Shown here in pieces: positions 22,201 to 32,986 of a DNA stretch of 64,000 nucleotides. The DNA is taken from assembly GCA_022478985.1 (NCBI GenBank), contig JAKSZP010002669.1, forward strand, positions 124,001-188,000. Reading direction: 5' to 3'. The notes under the pieces were generated by a model. The model made no database searches and was not told the DNA's origin. It saw nothing but the letters and a program-made list of their open reading frames with translations. Position numbers and translations under genes: made by a program. Every line of letters starts with the position of its first letter. The first letter of the stretch is position 1. Source of the stretch: Massospora cicadina. Lineage: Eukaryota; Entomophthoromycota; Entomophthoromycetes; Entomophthorales; Entomophthoraceae.

Positions 22201-23110
22201 GGTCAAAGTCAGGATAGTGCAATACTGGTGTGACTAATAGGGCCAAACGAAGCTGATCAAATGCCTCCTGGCAGGCCGAATTTCACTCAAAAGAGACCTT
22301 ATCCTTAAGTAGATAAAATAAAGGTTCTCCAATTTGAGCTAAGTCAGCAATAAATTGGCTATGATACCCAATCATGCCCAAAAATACTTGAATATCTTGC
22401 TTGGATTTGGGCCTCTTCATCTTAGATATTGCTTCCAATTTGGCTGGTTGTGGCCGAAGACCTTCCTTATTAATTACAAACCCAAGGTATTCCAGCTGGT
22501 CCTTAAAGAATTGACACTTCCTGGGTCTTTATCTTCAAGTTTGCAGCTGCTAACCTCTTGAAAACCTCTTCCAGGTGTTCCAGATGTTCATTAAAGGTAC
22601 AACTGAATACGTTTATATCATCTAGGTATACTAGTACACATGACAATTTAAGATCGCCCAGTATGGTGTCCATCGCTCTCTCTGGAAGGTTGCTGGAGCA
22701 TTGCAGAGTCCTTGGGACATCCTTGTTGGTTAAAATAATCCTTCTTGGGTAATAATGGCGCACTTTTCTCACTCAGCTTTGTGAAGATCAATTTTCCAAT
22801 ACCACTAATTAAATCCATCGCTGAGAAGAACTTTGCACCCCCAAGCCTGTCTAGGGCATCATCAATTTGCGAAAGAAGATAGGAATCTTTTTTTGGTAAT
22901 GTTATTAAGCTTCCAGTAGTCAATAACAACCTGTTTGCTCCCATCTTTTTTTACAATGAGAATTGGGGCAGCCCATGGACTCTTAGATGGCATCAACATG
23001 CCACGGTCAAGAATTTCTTTAATTTCCTTTGACACAACTTCTTCAGCAGTTTTTGAACGTCTAATCAGCCTCAATCAGATAGGTAAATGGTCCCCAGTAT
23101 CTATCGTATG
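22200..23110 (-). pseudogene. Reverse transcriptase of element C, catalytic box intact
   Basis: RT blocks on the minus strand: RGMLMPSKSPWAAPILIVKK (about 23000-22940), a broken FSAMDLISGIGKL block (about 22835-22790), and SCVLVYLDDINVFSCTFNEH near 22640-22585. The Y-L-D-D box is intact, unlike A (Y-L-Y-D) and B (Y-L-D-N). At least two frame changes separate the blocks. C is therefore the youngest or least eroded of the three related copies. Confidence 0.85.
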
Positions 23111-23572
23111 GATCACTCCTCTCACACATCCAAGATCAAAATCATCCTTAGCAAATATCTCATGGTATTTCTCAAATAATCCCTGAACTTGGTCCTTTTC
23201 CTGATCATTTAGTTCCCCTAAATCGGCCACAGGTAGGAAATTATACACATATTCCAACTCATCACCAGGAGGCCCTAGCTCATCAAGGGTTCCAAAATCA
23301 TGGAAAGATTCAATATCCGTTATAGGGATCAAATGGAGATAGGCAACCACCTGGTGCCTTTTGATGAAGATTGGCCGATTCTGCATGTTTGCACAGAGGA
23401 CACTTATTTCTTGATGTCCAGGAATAATTATTCCAGGCGCCACATTAGGTTCAAGTCAAGTTTGGGACCAAGGTTGAAAAACTTCGCCATAAAGTCCTTC
23501 TGGGATTTAGATTGTTAGCCCAGTCAGGACTACTGCCTGCATTCCTGAGTCCAGAGTTAGCTCCTTGTTTGC
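23110..23572 (-). pseudogene. dUTPase-fold-like segment and linker of element C
   Basis: From 23572 the minus strand reads ELTLDSGMQAVVLTGLTI, a stop, IPEGLYGEVFQPWSQT, a stop, then VAPGIIIPGHQEISVLCANM and RHQVVAYLHLIPI to about 23318. A 70-residue acidic linker then leads to RT. The block order resembles dUTPase: a TGLxxxIPEGxYGxV strand, a motif II-like P-W-S, a motif III-like VAPGIIIPG-x-x-E-I and a motif IV-like hydrophobic strand. The motif III aspartate is replaced, so loss of activity is likely even before decay. This is the clearest of three copies. Confidence 0.6.
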
Positions 23573-24330
23573 TCAGAGGGGTATTCCCTTAGACTCATGG
23601 ATTTGCGTTGGCAAGGCCTTGACATGACGCTTTAATTTATGGTATTTGATAGGGATTATTCCATCTTGATAGGCCAGATTAATGAACAGATTAGGCTTCT
23701 TTAGTCCTGAATTCACATTTTTTGTATAAGAAATTGGGAGGGTTTGGTTCAAAATAGTTAAGGTATCATCATTATAGCTATTGACCAATCCATATCTTCT
23801 CATAAAATCAGTGCCAATAAGGACCTCATAGTTCTGATTTGGTAAGACTATAGCTGGAGCGGATACTACTATAGACCCAAATTTATAGGCAAGGCACTAT
23901 ATGCCCCAAGAGCTCTGGTGGTATGTGTTCCTGCAGTGCCATATACTTGATCGTGGGCAACATCTGGGGCTATTCCCAACTTCTTCACCAACTTAGTGCT
24001 GATGATATTTAAAGGGGCTCCACTATCAAAAATGGCCCAAACACGGACCTTATTGACAGCAATATCAGCATAGGTACACTCAGAGTATGGTTCAGAAGTG
24101 TTTATTAAGTGAATAGATTCAGAGTTGCCCAACTCCAAGTGTGATTTGTGGCAAGAACATATTTCAGGGAAGTTTTCCGCCAGAGTCTGCATAGGGATTG
24201 TGACCTGTACATCTTTTAGGGAGGGCAGGTCACAAGAGTGAGTAGTGTGAGGATCAAGGCCATGGTCCATAATTTGCTTGGCATATGATTTGGCCATCTC
24301 TATTTAGGCCTCTTCTGAGGCTTTACCTGA
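23573..24330 (-). pseudogene. Protease relic of element C
   Basis: The open stretch 24297-23869 carries D-S-G-A-P-L-N-I-I-S-T-K-L-V from 24027 downward, preceded by YSECTYADIAVNKVRVWAIF. The catalytic triad is intact. The C-terminal strand and linker follow in 23803-23573 (MRRYGLVNSYNDDTLTILNQ). B has the same YSECTYIDIQVN lead-in, which marks the family. Confidence 0.8.
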
Positions 24331-24339
24331 TTTTTGGCC

Positions 24340-26686
24340 TTTTCAAGATCTGGTTGTAACCATATATACATTGTCAGCCATAATATGATTTAATGAATCT
24401 TTGCCAATTGAATTGGACACAAAAAATTTGTCAGGATTGGGAGGAATGTTTTCATCATGATGGGTGGTAGTAGAGCATTTCGCCTCTACTCCACCTGCCC
24501 TTTTCCCAAATCTGTGCCCTTTTTGACTTTGTAAGCCACATTAACTCCTGTTTTTCCATCTATTTGGGCATAATACTTGCTGGCGATGTGCCCTTTTCTA
24601 CCACAATGATGACAAGTGATAGCACTAGATTTGGGACGGTTAGATTTCTGCTCCTTGAGATTCCCATTTCTTTCTTGACTGTGGCTCATATTACTAATTT
24701 TATGTTGAGGGCGTACCCGTTGCAGATTGTTTGGCCAATTTGGCGCATCAAAGCTTCTTGCACAGCGGTGTAAATAGTCTACAAGTCTATTTGTCTCCAT
24801 AAAGTGATTAAAAGCAGGAATCATTACTCATTACAAATTATGATATGGCTGTGTAGCATGTTCCATGGCAGTTAATGCATCATATTTTGTCATAATGTTT
24901 GATCCGAGGAGTACTTAAGCTTCATGGTAAAATTGATTGGCAAACTCTTTGATAGACTCATTAGGTCTAAACTCGATATTTAAGAGTTCCATCTCTCATG
25001 TTGACAGCTTTTCAGGCCCACTGAATTCCTTAATGATGGCCTGTTGGGCCTCATTATAAGACCAATCTTCCCCTAAATAGGGCATTACAAGGTCTACGCT
25101 GTGTGAGTCCAGACAATTGATAAGCGCCGTCGCCTTTGCATGATCAGACGCCCCTCTCATAGCCTTCTCAAATAGCTTCAAGAAAGAGTATACTCTGCCA
25201 TCTTTATTAAATTTTGGCAAGTTAAGTGGTTTGAAGTCATCTCTGCCTGAGTCCCTAATTGGAGAGGCAGTTTCTCTTTTAAGTTTGACTGACTTGGGAA
25301 CCTTCAGGAAGAATGGGATGCTGTGAATGACTTGGAGTGGGCATAGAATTAAGAACTCGTGGAATGGTTCATGTATTCAATACATCCATCCCATAATCTT
25401 CATCTGCCTCATGATAATCATCCAAATTTCTTGACTCTGTTTTCTGAAATTGGGACTGATGTGGCTTCTTAAGTGCACTTTGGCGTGCCTTTAGAGCTGC
25501 TTCATCAACCTCCCCTCCCCCCAGACTGGTTGCACACTTGCATCTATTAGTCTTAAGATACTCCATTTCCTTGTTGGCTTAGAGAGATCTGCTTCAGCTA
25601 ATGTCACTCAGGCCATAAGTGCCTTCATTTCTTCTGACATTCTCGACATCCTTGTTTTAGCAAGTGCCAGTTGACTCTCCAAATTGGTTTTCTCATTAAA
25701 TAAAATTGTATTGGAAGTACAAAGTTCAGAAATACTTGACCATAAGTTGGCTAATTCAGCCTTGATATCTGAATTATCCAGTTGTTCTACTGTAGTAAGA
25801 GGTAACTGGGCTAAAGCTTCAAGATCTCTCTGCATAGCTGAAAATTCTGTTCAAATATAATTTTCCAAATTGACATTTTTTTCTCCAACTCTCTTAGGGT
25901 TTTTCTTGAATCTTGACCCTGTTGGAGAAGGTTTTCTGTATTGGCTGAAACATAATTATACTGTGTCTCAAGTCTGATGCAGTGGTTGGTGATATCCTGT
26001 TTCCACTGACTTGAGAATCCCAAATTGTTCATCACTTGTGTAGCTATCTTTGGGACGCCTTCATTAAGTTGAGTTACCAACTCATCAATTCAGCCATGGG
26101 CTTCTGCTGCAGCTCCAGTGTTTGAAATGATTGCTTTGCGCACTTCTGCAAAGCAAGTATCCAATTTCTCTAATAAGCAAGCATGAGCTGACCATTCCTC
26201 ATCTTGAATACGGTGAATGTGAGAAAGTTCAAGATTTTGACATGCAAAGATGCATTGAGCATGCTTAATAGATGGCTGTACAAAATTAACTAAATATTCA
26301 TATGTGTTAGCCTGACTCTCCTGAAGTCTTCGGGCTAAACCAGCCATGGTGGCTTCTCTATATTTTTGATAAATTTCGTTCTTCAGTGCTTGATCCTTCA
26401 TGTAATAAAATAGACCAAATCTCAGGTCAATTGTTGAAGAACCATCCTGGTAGCCTCAAAACAGGGTTTCCAGCATTTCCTTGATGTTAGCCTGGGTAGA
26501 CTCAGCCAGATTAGAAGATAAAGTTGGGCCTGTTCCAGTCGCTATTAGCTCTAATTAGTACCTATTCCCCTCCTCATTGTCAGAATGATTTGATGTAAAA
26601 TGTTCAATAAACTGAACATCGCTTATTTCCATTTCATTGTCACTGTACTTTTGGGCATATTCTGAAAGCTGATCATCCATATTCAT
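24340..26686 (-). pseudogene. Gag of element C with long coiled coil, capsid and altered zinc knuckle
   Basis: The start is the ATG at 26686 (MNMDDQLSEYAQKYSDNEME), 40 nt inside the 5' LTR edge. The N-terminal region to about 25370 is rich in heptad-like Leu/Glu/Lys/Gln and predicts coiled coil (for example ELANLWSSISELCTSNTILF). The capsid core is at 25220-24996. The knuckle at 24614-24573 reads C-H-H-C-x4-H-x4-Y: the fourth ligand is Tyr instead of Cys. Stops occur, but the whole 2.2 kb is largely readable. Confidence 0.75.
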
Positions 26687-26711
26687 ATTAAGGTAGTTAT
26701 TGTTTTTTTTG

Positions 26712-26722
26712 AGTGAGCACCA
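26712..26722 (-). other. Primer-binding site of element C
   Basis: On the minus strand TGGTGCTCACT lies 3 nt after the LTR end (ACA-TTT-TGG). It is identical in sequence and spacing to that of element B. Confidence 0.75.
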
Positions 26723-26725
26723 AAA

Positions 26726-28043
26726 TGTTAAGTTTTTAGCTGATGGTGCAAGCTAAAATAACTTAACAGTGAAATTGAGGATATAAACTCACTTTTCAAA
26801 TCAAACTACTGTTTGTAATTGGGAAGTAGATTCTCTAATAAACCTCAATAATAGCCAAGTAACTCCAGTATGCTCACCATTCTTAAGTCTACTGGCACCA
26901 ACAAATACAAGATCTTCTGTCTTTGTACAAAATCAGGAAATTATTCCTCTATAATCAGGACTACTTCTCTGGCAGGCAACTATGTACTTCTCTTTGGGAA
27001 GAATAAACACACACAACTATCTAATATAGATGTAATAGTGACAGATACAAATATCTGTAGATGACAGATGGATAATAATTAATAAACTAAGCAACAGTAG
27101 TTATTAATGATCAATAAACTAGTAAATAATGATTGATTAATATTTTATTAATTGGCCAGGTGCCAGTATTATATATCTCTCAGGCATCTTCTGGCCAAAA
27201 TCATCTATTAGATGAGTTCATTAATATTATGCCAATCCTCTGCTGGTCATGGCAATAATTATAAAAAATCTCAAGTCAATTTGGCCTATGAATTGACTAA
27301 AAATAACAATCGTTTCAGCCCAATTGGAGGCAATTTTACTCTCATAATTGGGATGACTTTGGGTTTTGAACTCATCATCAAAATCTTCCCAATTAGAACT
27401 ATGTCATAACTCAACATCTAACAATAAATGGGGAATAAAAGATATATGATCATAAAAGATTATGCACCCCAATTTGGGATGTCAGCAGGCCTCTCAATAG
27501 CACTAATTATGCCCATAATCAGGATGACTTTGGATTTTGAACTCGACATCAAAATCTTCCCAATTAGAACTGCATCATAACTTGACATCTAACAATAAAT
27601 GGGGAATTAAACATATATGATTATAAAAGATGATGCACCCCAATTTGGGATGTCAGCAGGCCTCTCAATAGCACTAAGTATACCCATAATCAGGATATCT
27701 ATGTTTAAGTGCTTAATTAACAATTTCATTAATTGAACCCAACTTCCACCTTAGTGCATTAAGATTAATGCACTAATTTAGAGGTGCAATTTAGTTAATG
27801 CTGTGGGACCACTTTGCACCCAAGTGTACCCATAATCAGCCATAATATAATAATATCATAGCTATTATTAGCTACAATAATTGGGCACCTCAGATACAAT
27901 TAGAGCTGTTATTAGGTGAATCTGATTTATCAGATTATGCAGATGAATCAGGAGGATCAAAGAATCTATCAATGGAAGTAATCTATCAGCATTGATAGTT
28001 TTCTCAAAGGGTTTATTTTTGAGTCAACCATCAAAATCTAACA
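26726..28043 (-). repeat. 5' LTR of element C
   Basis: 1318 bp, TGTTA...TAACA ends, matching the split 3' LTR with most differences in the first 250 bp. It contains a 171-bp tandem duplication (27344-27514, 27515-27685). The flanking GACTC at 28044-28048 equals that at 12611-12615. Confidence 0.9.
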
Positions 28044-28383
28044 GACTCCAAAGGGCTCAAACCTCATCCAGTGAAGGTGGAAGCTATATGTAAGATGACT
28101 TGGACAGGTAATAAGCAGGATGTCCAGGTGTTTTCTGGGGATGGTCAGTTACTACTGGCAATTCATTCCTTAACTTCAGCTGTATTGGGGCACCACTTTG
28201 AGTTTTTAAATAAAAATGCCACCCTTGACTGTACTGAATGATGTCAAAATGCTTTAAATGTCTTGTGAACTGCGCTGTCTAGCACACCAATTTTCAATAC
28301 CCTAATTTGAAAAGTAATTTATTAAGCAAATGGATGTTTAACTTTCCGCTGTAGGGGCAGTATTATCCTAGAAGGATGATAAT
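28044..28383 (+). pseudogene. Element A resumes: RT C-terminus and start of RNase H
   Basis: After element C the A frame continues as SKGLKPHPVKVEAICKMT, aligned to NTNGLQLQTQKIAAIEHMAM in B. It then reaches FIKQMDV and AVGAVLS (28317-28365), the start of RNase H. It stops at the solo LTR inserted at 28384. Confidence 0.7.
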
Positions 28384-29015
28384 TGTCAGGGACTGGTGTA
28401 CAACTGACCTGGTTGGAAAAGCTAGCCATGAGCTAGCATAACCAAGGGGTTTAATTCAGTATGACATGGATACTTGAGGTATCCAGGCATAAGGTATGGT
28501 GGGTAAGCTGGTATGGAAGTTTCCTAAAAATATGGTTTTAAAGGGGGAAAGTTGGAAGGGATTTCTTGTAGGCTGGGGTGGTAGATCAGGATTTGATAAC
28601 ACTTTAGTAGTAAATTTAAAAGTGTTTGCATGATAAAAGAATATTTTATTGACCACAAAGATTAACCATATGAACACTTTATTTATATACTCCATCCAGC
28701 TTTCTGGACTTAACTAGGCTTAATTAAAGCTCTGACATAGTACTGATATTCCTCTAAGCTTCTGGAATTGTGCTGTGCATATGATTTTGAAAGGTAGTTG
28801 GAATTGTATCCGTCTCATTGATAATATGATTTTTGCAATTAGTTAACCCAATATCATCACAATTAAGGTAAGTTAAGCAATAAATTGAACCAATACAGCT
28901 GTAATTATGATTTGGTATGCAATTAATCGATCTAACTTCAACACATATTTTCTTGATCTGGTGGACAATATCTGCAATCTCAGGGATCCTATTCATGTCA
29001 GGCTTTATTTTTACA
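28384..29015. repeat. Solo LTR inserted in RNase H of element A
   Basis: 632 bp beginning TGTCAGGGACT and ending TTTTTACA, flanked by ATAAT (28379-28383) and ATGAT (29016-29020). Removing it and one 5-mer rejoins the A frame as K-D-D-N-V-V-K-H-L, matching D-K-L-G-D-K-H-P of B. This supports a solo LTR left by LTR-LTR recombination. It resembles neither the B, C nor D LTRs, so it marks a further family. Confidence 0.65.
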
Positions 29016-29520
29016 ATGATGTTGTGAAGCACCTCATCAAATTTTGTAGCCAAAGCTTAAATTGTCATAAACATAATTACATTGTGATTGAGTGGGTGTG
29101 CTTAGCAATGATATATGCATATAAACAGTTCTGGGTATACCTCCATAGGGTGAAATTACAGGTAATGATGGATCATGGATCCTTGCGTTGGTTGCAAAAC
29201 CTTTGGGTATTTGAGGGGCATCTTGTGCAATGGGCTTTGAAGCTCCAAGCTTATGACTTTGAGATAGTACACCAGCCAGAGGTGAAACATCAGAATTTGA
29301 ACTGTCTCTCACAATTACCAACGGTCACCATTATGGTGGATTTGGCAGACATAATTTATGAGAAGATAATTGTGGGAAAATATCATGATGGGCTACCACA
29401 TTTGATCAAGGTGCTAGATGGGCTTAGATGGGATACCTTCTTGCACAATGGAGACTATATAAATAATTGGAGAGTCAATGCTGAGTTTTCTGAAACCTTC
29501 TGATAGATCAGCAATTACTA
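29016..29520 (+). pseudogene. Element A: RNase H remainder and tether
   Basis: SQSLNCHKHNYIVIEWVCLA aligns with [20 protein letters not shown] of C. It is followed by MDHGSLRWLQNLWVFEGHLV and DFEIVHQPEVKHQNLNCLSQ, the C-terminal RNase H region. The frame is open from about 29020 to 29503. Confidence 0.75.
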
Positions 29521-30240
29521 TGGATGTTTATTGGGGGGTAGGATATGGTGGGTTGTGGAAAACATTGGAGTTTTTGTGACCCTGCTACTATTGGGAGAGC
29601 ATGCATTATGGCATGCTGGAGAGTCAGAAAGCTGTTGTTAGTGCCAATTAGAGAAACCTTTCCACAAGACCACATACCAGCTGGTTAAGCCTCAGTTTAC
29701 CTGGCATACCATTTCTCTTGATGTGGTGAGGCCTCTGCCAACTGGTGCAAACTGCTCCAAGTATATACTAGTAGCAATTGATCACTTGAAAAGGTGGGTG
29801 GAAGCAAGAGCCATCAGCAATTTAGGGGCTGTCACCACCACTAAGTTCAATATGTAGTGTGACATACAGTGACATGACTGCCCAGAATTTATTCTCATGG
29901 ACAATAGAACAAATTTTGTAATGCATGTCTTGCCCAACATGAATAAACTAATAGCAATCTGTGGGTCTCAATGACACCATACCACCCTGAATCTAATGGG
30001 CTGGTTGAATGGGTTAACAGAACTTTGGTGAACATTCTCCACAAGCTTGTAAAGGATTTCCCCTCTGAGTGAAGTACCCACCTATTCACCACCATCCTTA
30101 TTTATAATACTAGCTACCATTTTTGACAAGGAAGAGTCATTTCCAATTACTTTATGATAAATATCTGGCTTTTCCAGCATTGCTTTACTCCTGTGTGGAA
30201 GACATCAGCAGAGTATAACCACAGCATTAACTGACCAGCT
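29520..30240 (+). pseudogene. Element A: integrase zinc domain and DDE core
   Basis: Blocks seen through frame changes are: CCQCQLEKPFHKTTYQLVKP (partial HHCC, about 29632-29690), ISLDVVRPLPTGANCSKYIL (about 29712-29770), FILMDNRTNF (about 29890-29918) and NGLVEWVNRTLVNILHKLVK (about 29997-30055). The catalytic D, D and E are still visible. Confidence 0.75.
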
Positions 30241-30714
30241 TAATGGACACATTGATAAAACTAAAGCTTAATCCACTAGTTTAGCTAAGAAGATTTGCAA
30301 TCATATAGCTGACCAAATTAGATGTAGGAGACTCCCACAGCTCGTTGTAGGAGATTATATCTTGTTCCATGACCAACATGGCTTTGGAAGGAAGAACTTA
30401 ATGGACACGCTGATAAAACTGAAGCTTAATCCACTAGTTTAGCTAAGAAGATTTGCAATCATATAGCTGACCAAAGTAGATGTAGGAGACTCCCACAGCT
30501 CGTTGTAGGAGATTATATCTTGTTCCATGACCAACATGGCTTTGGAAGGAAGAACTTAATGGACACGCTGATAAAACTGAAGCTTAATCCACTAGTTTAG
30601 CTAAGAAGATTTGCAATCATATAGCTGACCAAAGTAGATGTAGGAGACTCCCACAGCTCGTTGTAGGAGATTATATCTTGTTCCATGACCAACATGGCTT
30701 TGAAAGGAATAACA
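30241..30714 (+). repeat. 158-bp tandem triplication in the integrase tail of A
   Basis: Three near-identical units at 30241-30398, 30399-30556 and 30557-30714, each beginning TAATGGACAC. The unit encodes the pre-tail segment (KKICNHIADQ, RCRRLPQLVVGDYILFHDQH). 158 is not a multiple of 3, so each copy changes frame. Copies 2 and 3 are almost identical, so the triplication is recent relative to the age of A. Confidence 0.9.
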
Positions 30715-30879
30715 AGCTTGCTAACATATGGACTGACCATTTAAGATAATTGAGAAGACTGGGATCAATGCCTACACCATCAAGGAACCTGCAGATGGTC
30801 AGATCATTAATTGAGTACACGCCAAGTTCCTGCAGTCTTATAAACAATAAGGGACTTATCATTCAGTCAAGGGGTGTAA
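30715..30879 (+). pseudogene. Element A: integrase C-terminal tail and PPT
   Basis: The segment reads KTGINAYTIKEPADGQIIN and then VHAKFLQSYK, equivalent to VNDAYSIKNFLDGRVVN and VHTKYIKRWI at the end of B integrase. CAAGGGGTGTAA just before 30880 is a candidate purine tract. Confidence 0.6.
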
Positions 30880-31374
30880 TGTTGAGAAATTGGTATGATT
30901 ATACAATAAGCTATATGTTTGGCAGATTGTATCTCGAGTATCAAAGTGAGCCTCAAGGTTTGAGTAATTTTATATCAACTTAAAGTGAGCCAATGAAGGC
31001 AGGCATAGTTTAGCAAATAGCTGGAATTCTGCCAAAGCCTCAATGATAGGATCAAACCCCTAAAATTGTGGTGAATAGAGAGTTCCCAAGCTGATGGGTC
31101 AAAATTGAATAATAATATTGAAGGTTAAGAGCTGAACGAGAGAATAGAAAGGGTGAGGAATTTTGGAAGAGAAGAGAAAAGAAAAGGGGTTAGTGGAAGT
31201 AGTCCATTATTTTATTATTGAATAAATTGGTATCCACCGGGGCAATAACTCCTTGTTTATTACTTTATTAATTACCATGGATTGGCAATTTTCATATCAT
31301 CCATCCGTTGCTCAGTGGTGTTAAACCTGTGCAACCAGCCTAGTGAATTTAATCAATACTGCCAAAAGTTAACA
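30880..31374 (+). repeat. Putative 3' LTR of element A
   Basis: It starts TGTTGAGAAATT after a purine-rich tract and a plausible end is TTAACA at 31374 (495 bp). The 5' LTR lies outside the window, so neither the match nor a target duplication can be checked. There is no antisense ORF between integrase and this LTR, unlike in B and C. Confidence 0.45.
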
Positions 31375-32986
31375 GACGCATTGACTACTGCCTCCCAAGT
31401 TCAATCCTGGTAGATAAACTTTGGGTAGGGGGCAATCATGACTGTGTTGGCATCGCATACCAATGCCCTGAACTGTAATAGCAAATAGCAAGGCAGTCCA
31501 TGGGGTTTCTGGCCTATCAGAATGCCACACATGGAAGCTTGCTAGGATTTATCCGCCTTTCCCATCCATTCAATTTCCCCATTAATTGGTGTGGTATTGT
31601 CCCCAGGTCAGCCTACCTCAAATTTAAAATATAGTATAACATAATGCACCCCTCCCCTCAATTACCCGCCCACTTAGCTTATAAGGCAGCCGTCCCCAGC
31701 AGGTTCTGCTGGCACTCCATTTTATTTTCCCACCCCCTTTAAACTTTATAAAATAAAACGTTTGATTCCCAATTTCATTCTCAAATTAAGAAACTTGGGG
31801 GTGCCAAATTCCACCCGTGTTCAAATTTTGGGATTACCTGGCAAGTTTGGTGGGTTCCCTATTCATTTCACACCAGATTGGGGATGGGTGTACCAGTGGA
31901 CTGGAGTGTTGCTACGGGTGGTAACGTATCCTGGGGGCAGCCCAGCCTTATCTATATCAGCGAGCTCCATGACATGAGCACTCGATGGGCACTATACCAC
32001 ACTTATAGGTGACTCAAGTTCACAAAAATGATACGCCCCCAGGTATAAAAGCTGTACGCACTATGGTTTAGAATAACTTTCACCCACTTTTAACTGGTTT
32101 AAACTGGCACCTGTTAGAATATCGCTACAAGGTTCGACTTCGAACTGGGTTACAAAGGTAAACCCAATCTCCGATCGGTACCTGACCATCTTCCAGGGAA
32201 ACCTAAAATCAAATTTAAATTTACCCTTTGTAATTTTCATCATGAAATTTCTGTACGTCTATAGTCACCCACCCGGTTACCATGTAGTTTTTTAGGCCAC
32301 TACCACCTACCTTTAATCAAAGTCTCGCGCCCGCCTTAGGGTTAGGCTTAATGTTTATGGAACACTTTAGGAAAGCTCCCCAGTTAAGCCTATAAGCGCC
32401 TTAAAATTTCTAGATTATCGATACCCTTATCCAGGCTGATCAGGCCACAACTTGGCGTACGTGTTGGGATGATACACTTAAGTTTAAACGGCAGCTCGCT
32501 TGCATCCAGCAACCTCGGGTGTAGCGTTGCTTATGGCGAACGCCTAAGCTTTACATCTTTACGATAGAATCGCACCCTCTAAGGGGTTTTAGTAGCGACG
32601 GTGGGGGGTTACAACTATAGTAAATCTAAGGGTAAAGGCTTAAAAGCTTTCAAGCCGTAGCCCATTGTTAATATCACCTTTTGAGCCCCTTTGAAGGTTC
32701 AACTTGGTGGACCACCAACTAAGGCCGAGGGCGTAACCCAATTGGTTGGAAACTTTAACAGCCGGTTCGATAGCTGAGCGAGCTGAACCGCATGCGAAAC
32801 CTTTTTAAATGGGGGGCGAGGGTTGGGGTACCTTAGATGCGCGAGCCAACCCAACCCAAACCGGTGAGGTTAGATGGCGCAAGCGTAAGGTATAACTTTA
32901 TAGGTACGGGCGTAAAGGTATAAATGAGGGCGGGATAACGGATAGCTTGGGTCACCCGCAGCGCCCGGGGTGCAAGGTTAACCCAG
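31375..32986. other. Intergenic region downstream of AROM
   Basis: No gene recognised. It is less AT-rich than the retroelement stack and contains short open frames without family features (for example 31762-31977 plus and 32061-32243 minus). It ends at the AROM stop codon. It may include the AROM 3' UTR and terminator, which I cannot delimit. Confidence 0.5.

Larger units (their letters stand above)
12616..28043 (-). mobile_element. Element C: Ty3/Gypsy retrotransposon on the minus strand, its 3' LTR split by a LINE
   Basis: Its 5' LTR is 26726-28043. Its 3' LTR is 12616-12996 plus 18283-19227, interrupted by LINE F. The flanks are GACTC (12611-12615) and GACTC (28044-28048), a perfect 5-bp target duplication, and the RT of element A continues on both sides. 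The internal order on the minus strand is PBS, Gag, protease, dUTPase-like segment, RT, RNase H, integrase, antisense ORF (on plus), PPT. It is the best preserved Gypsy copy here and keeps the Y-L-D-D box, but has stops and frameshifts. Confidence 0.9.

Noticed and set aside
32720..32800. tRNA- or SINE-like Pol III promoter (TAACCCAATTGGTTGG ... GGTTCGATA)
   Set aside because: A-box and B-box resemblances are present at plausible distance, but no cloverleaf or T-stem pairing can be formed, so no tRNA or SINE is called.
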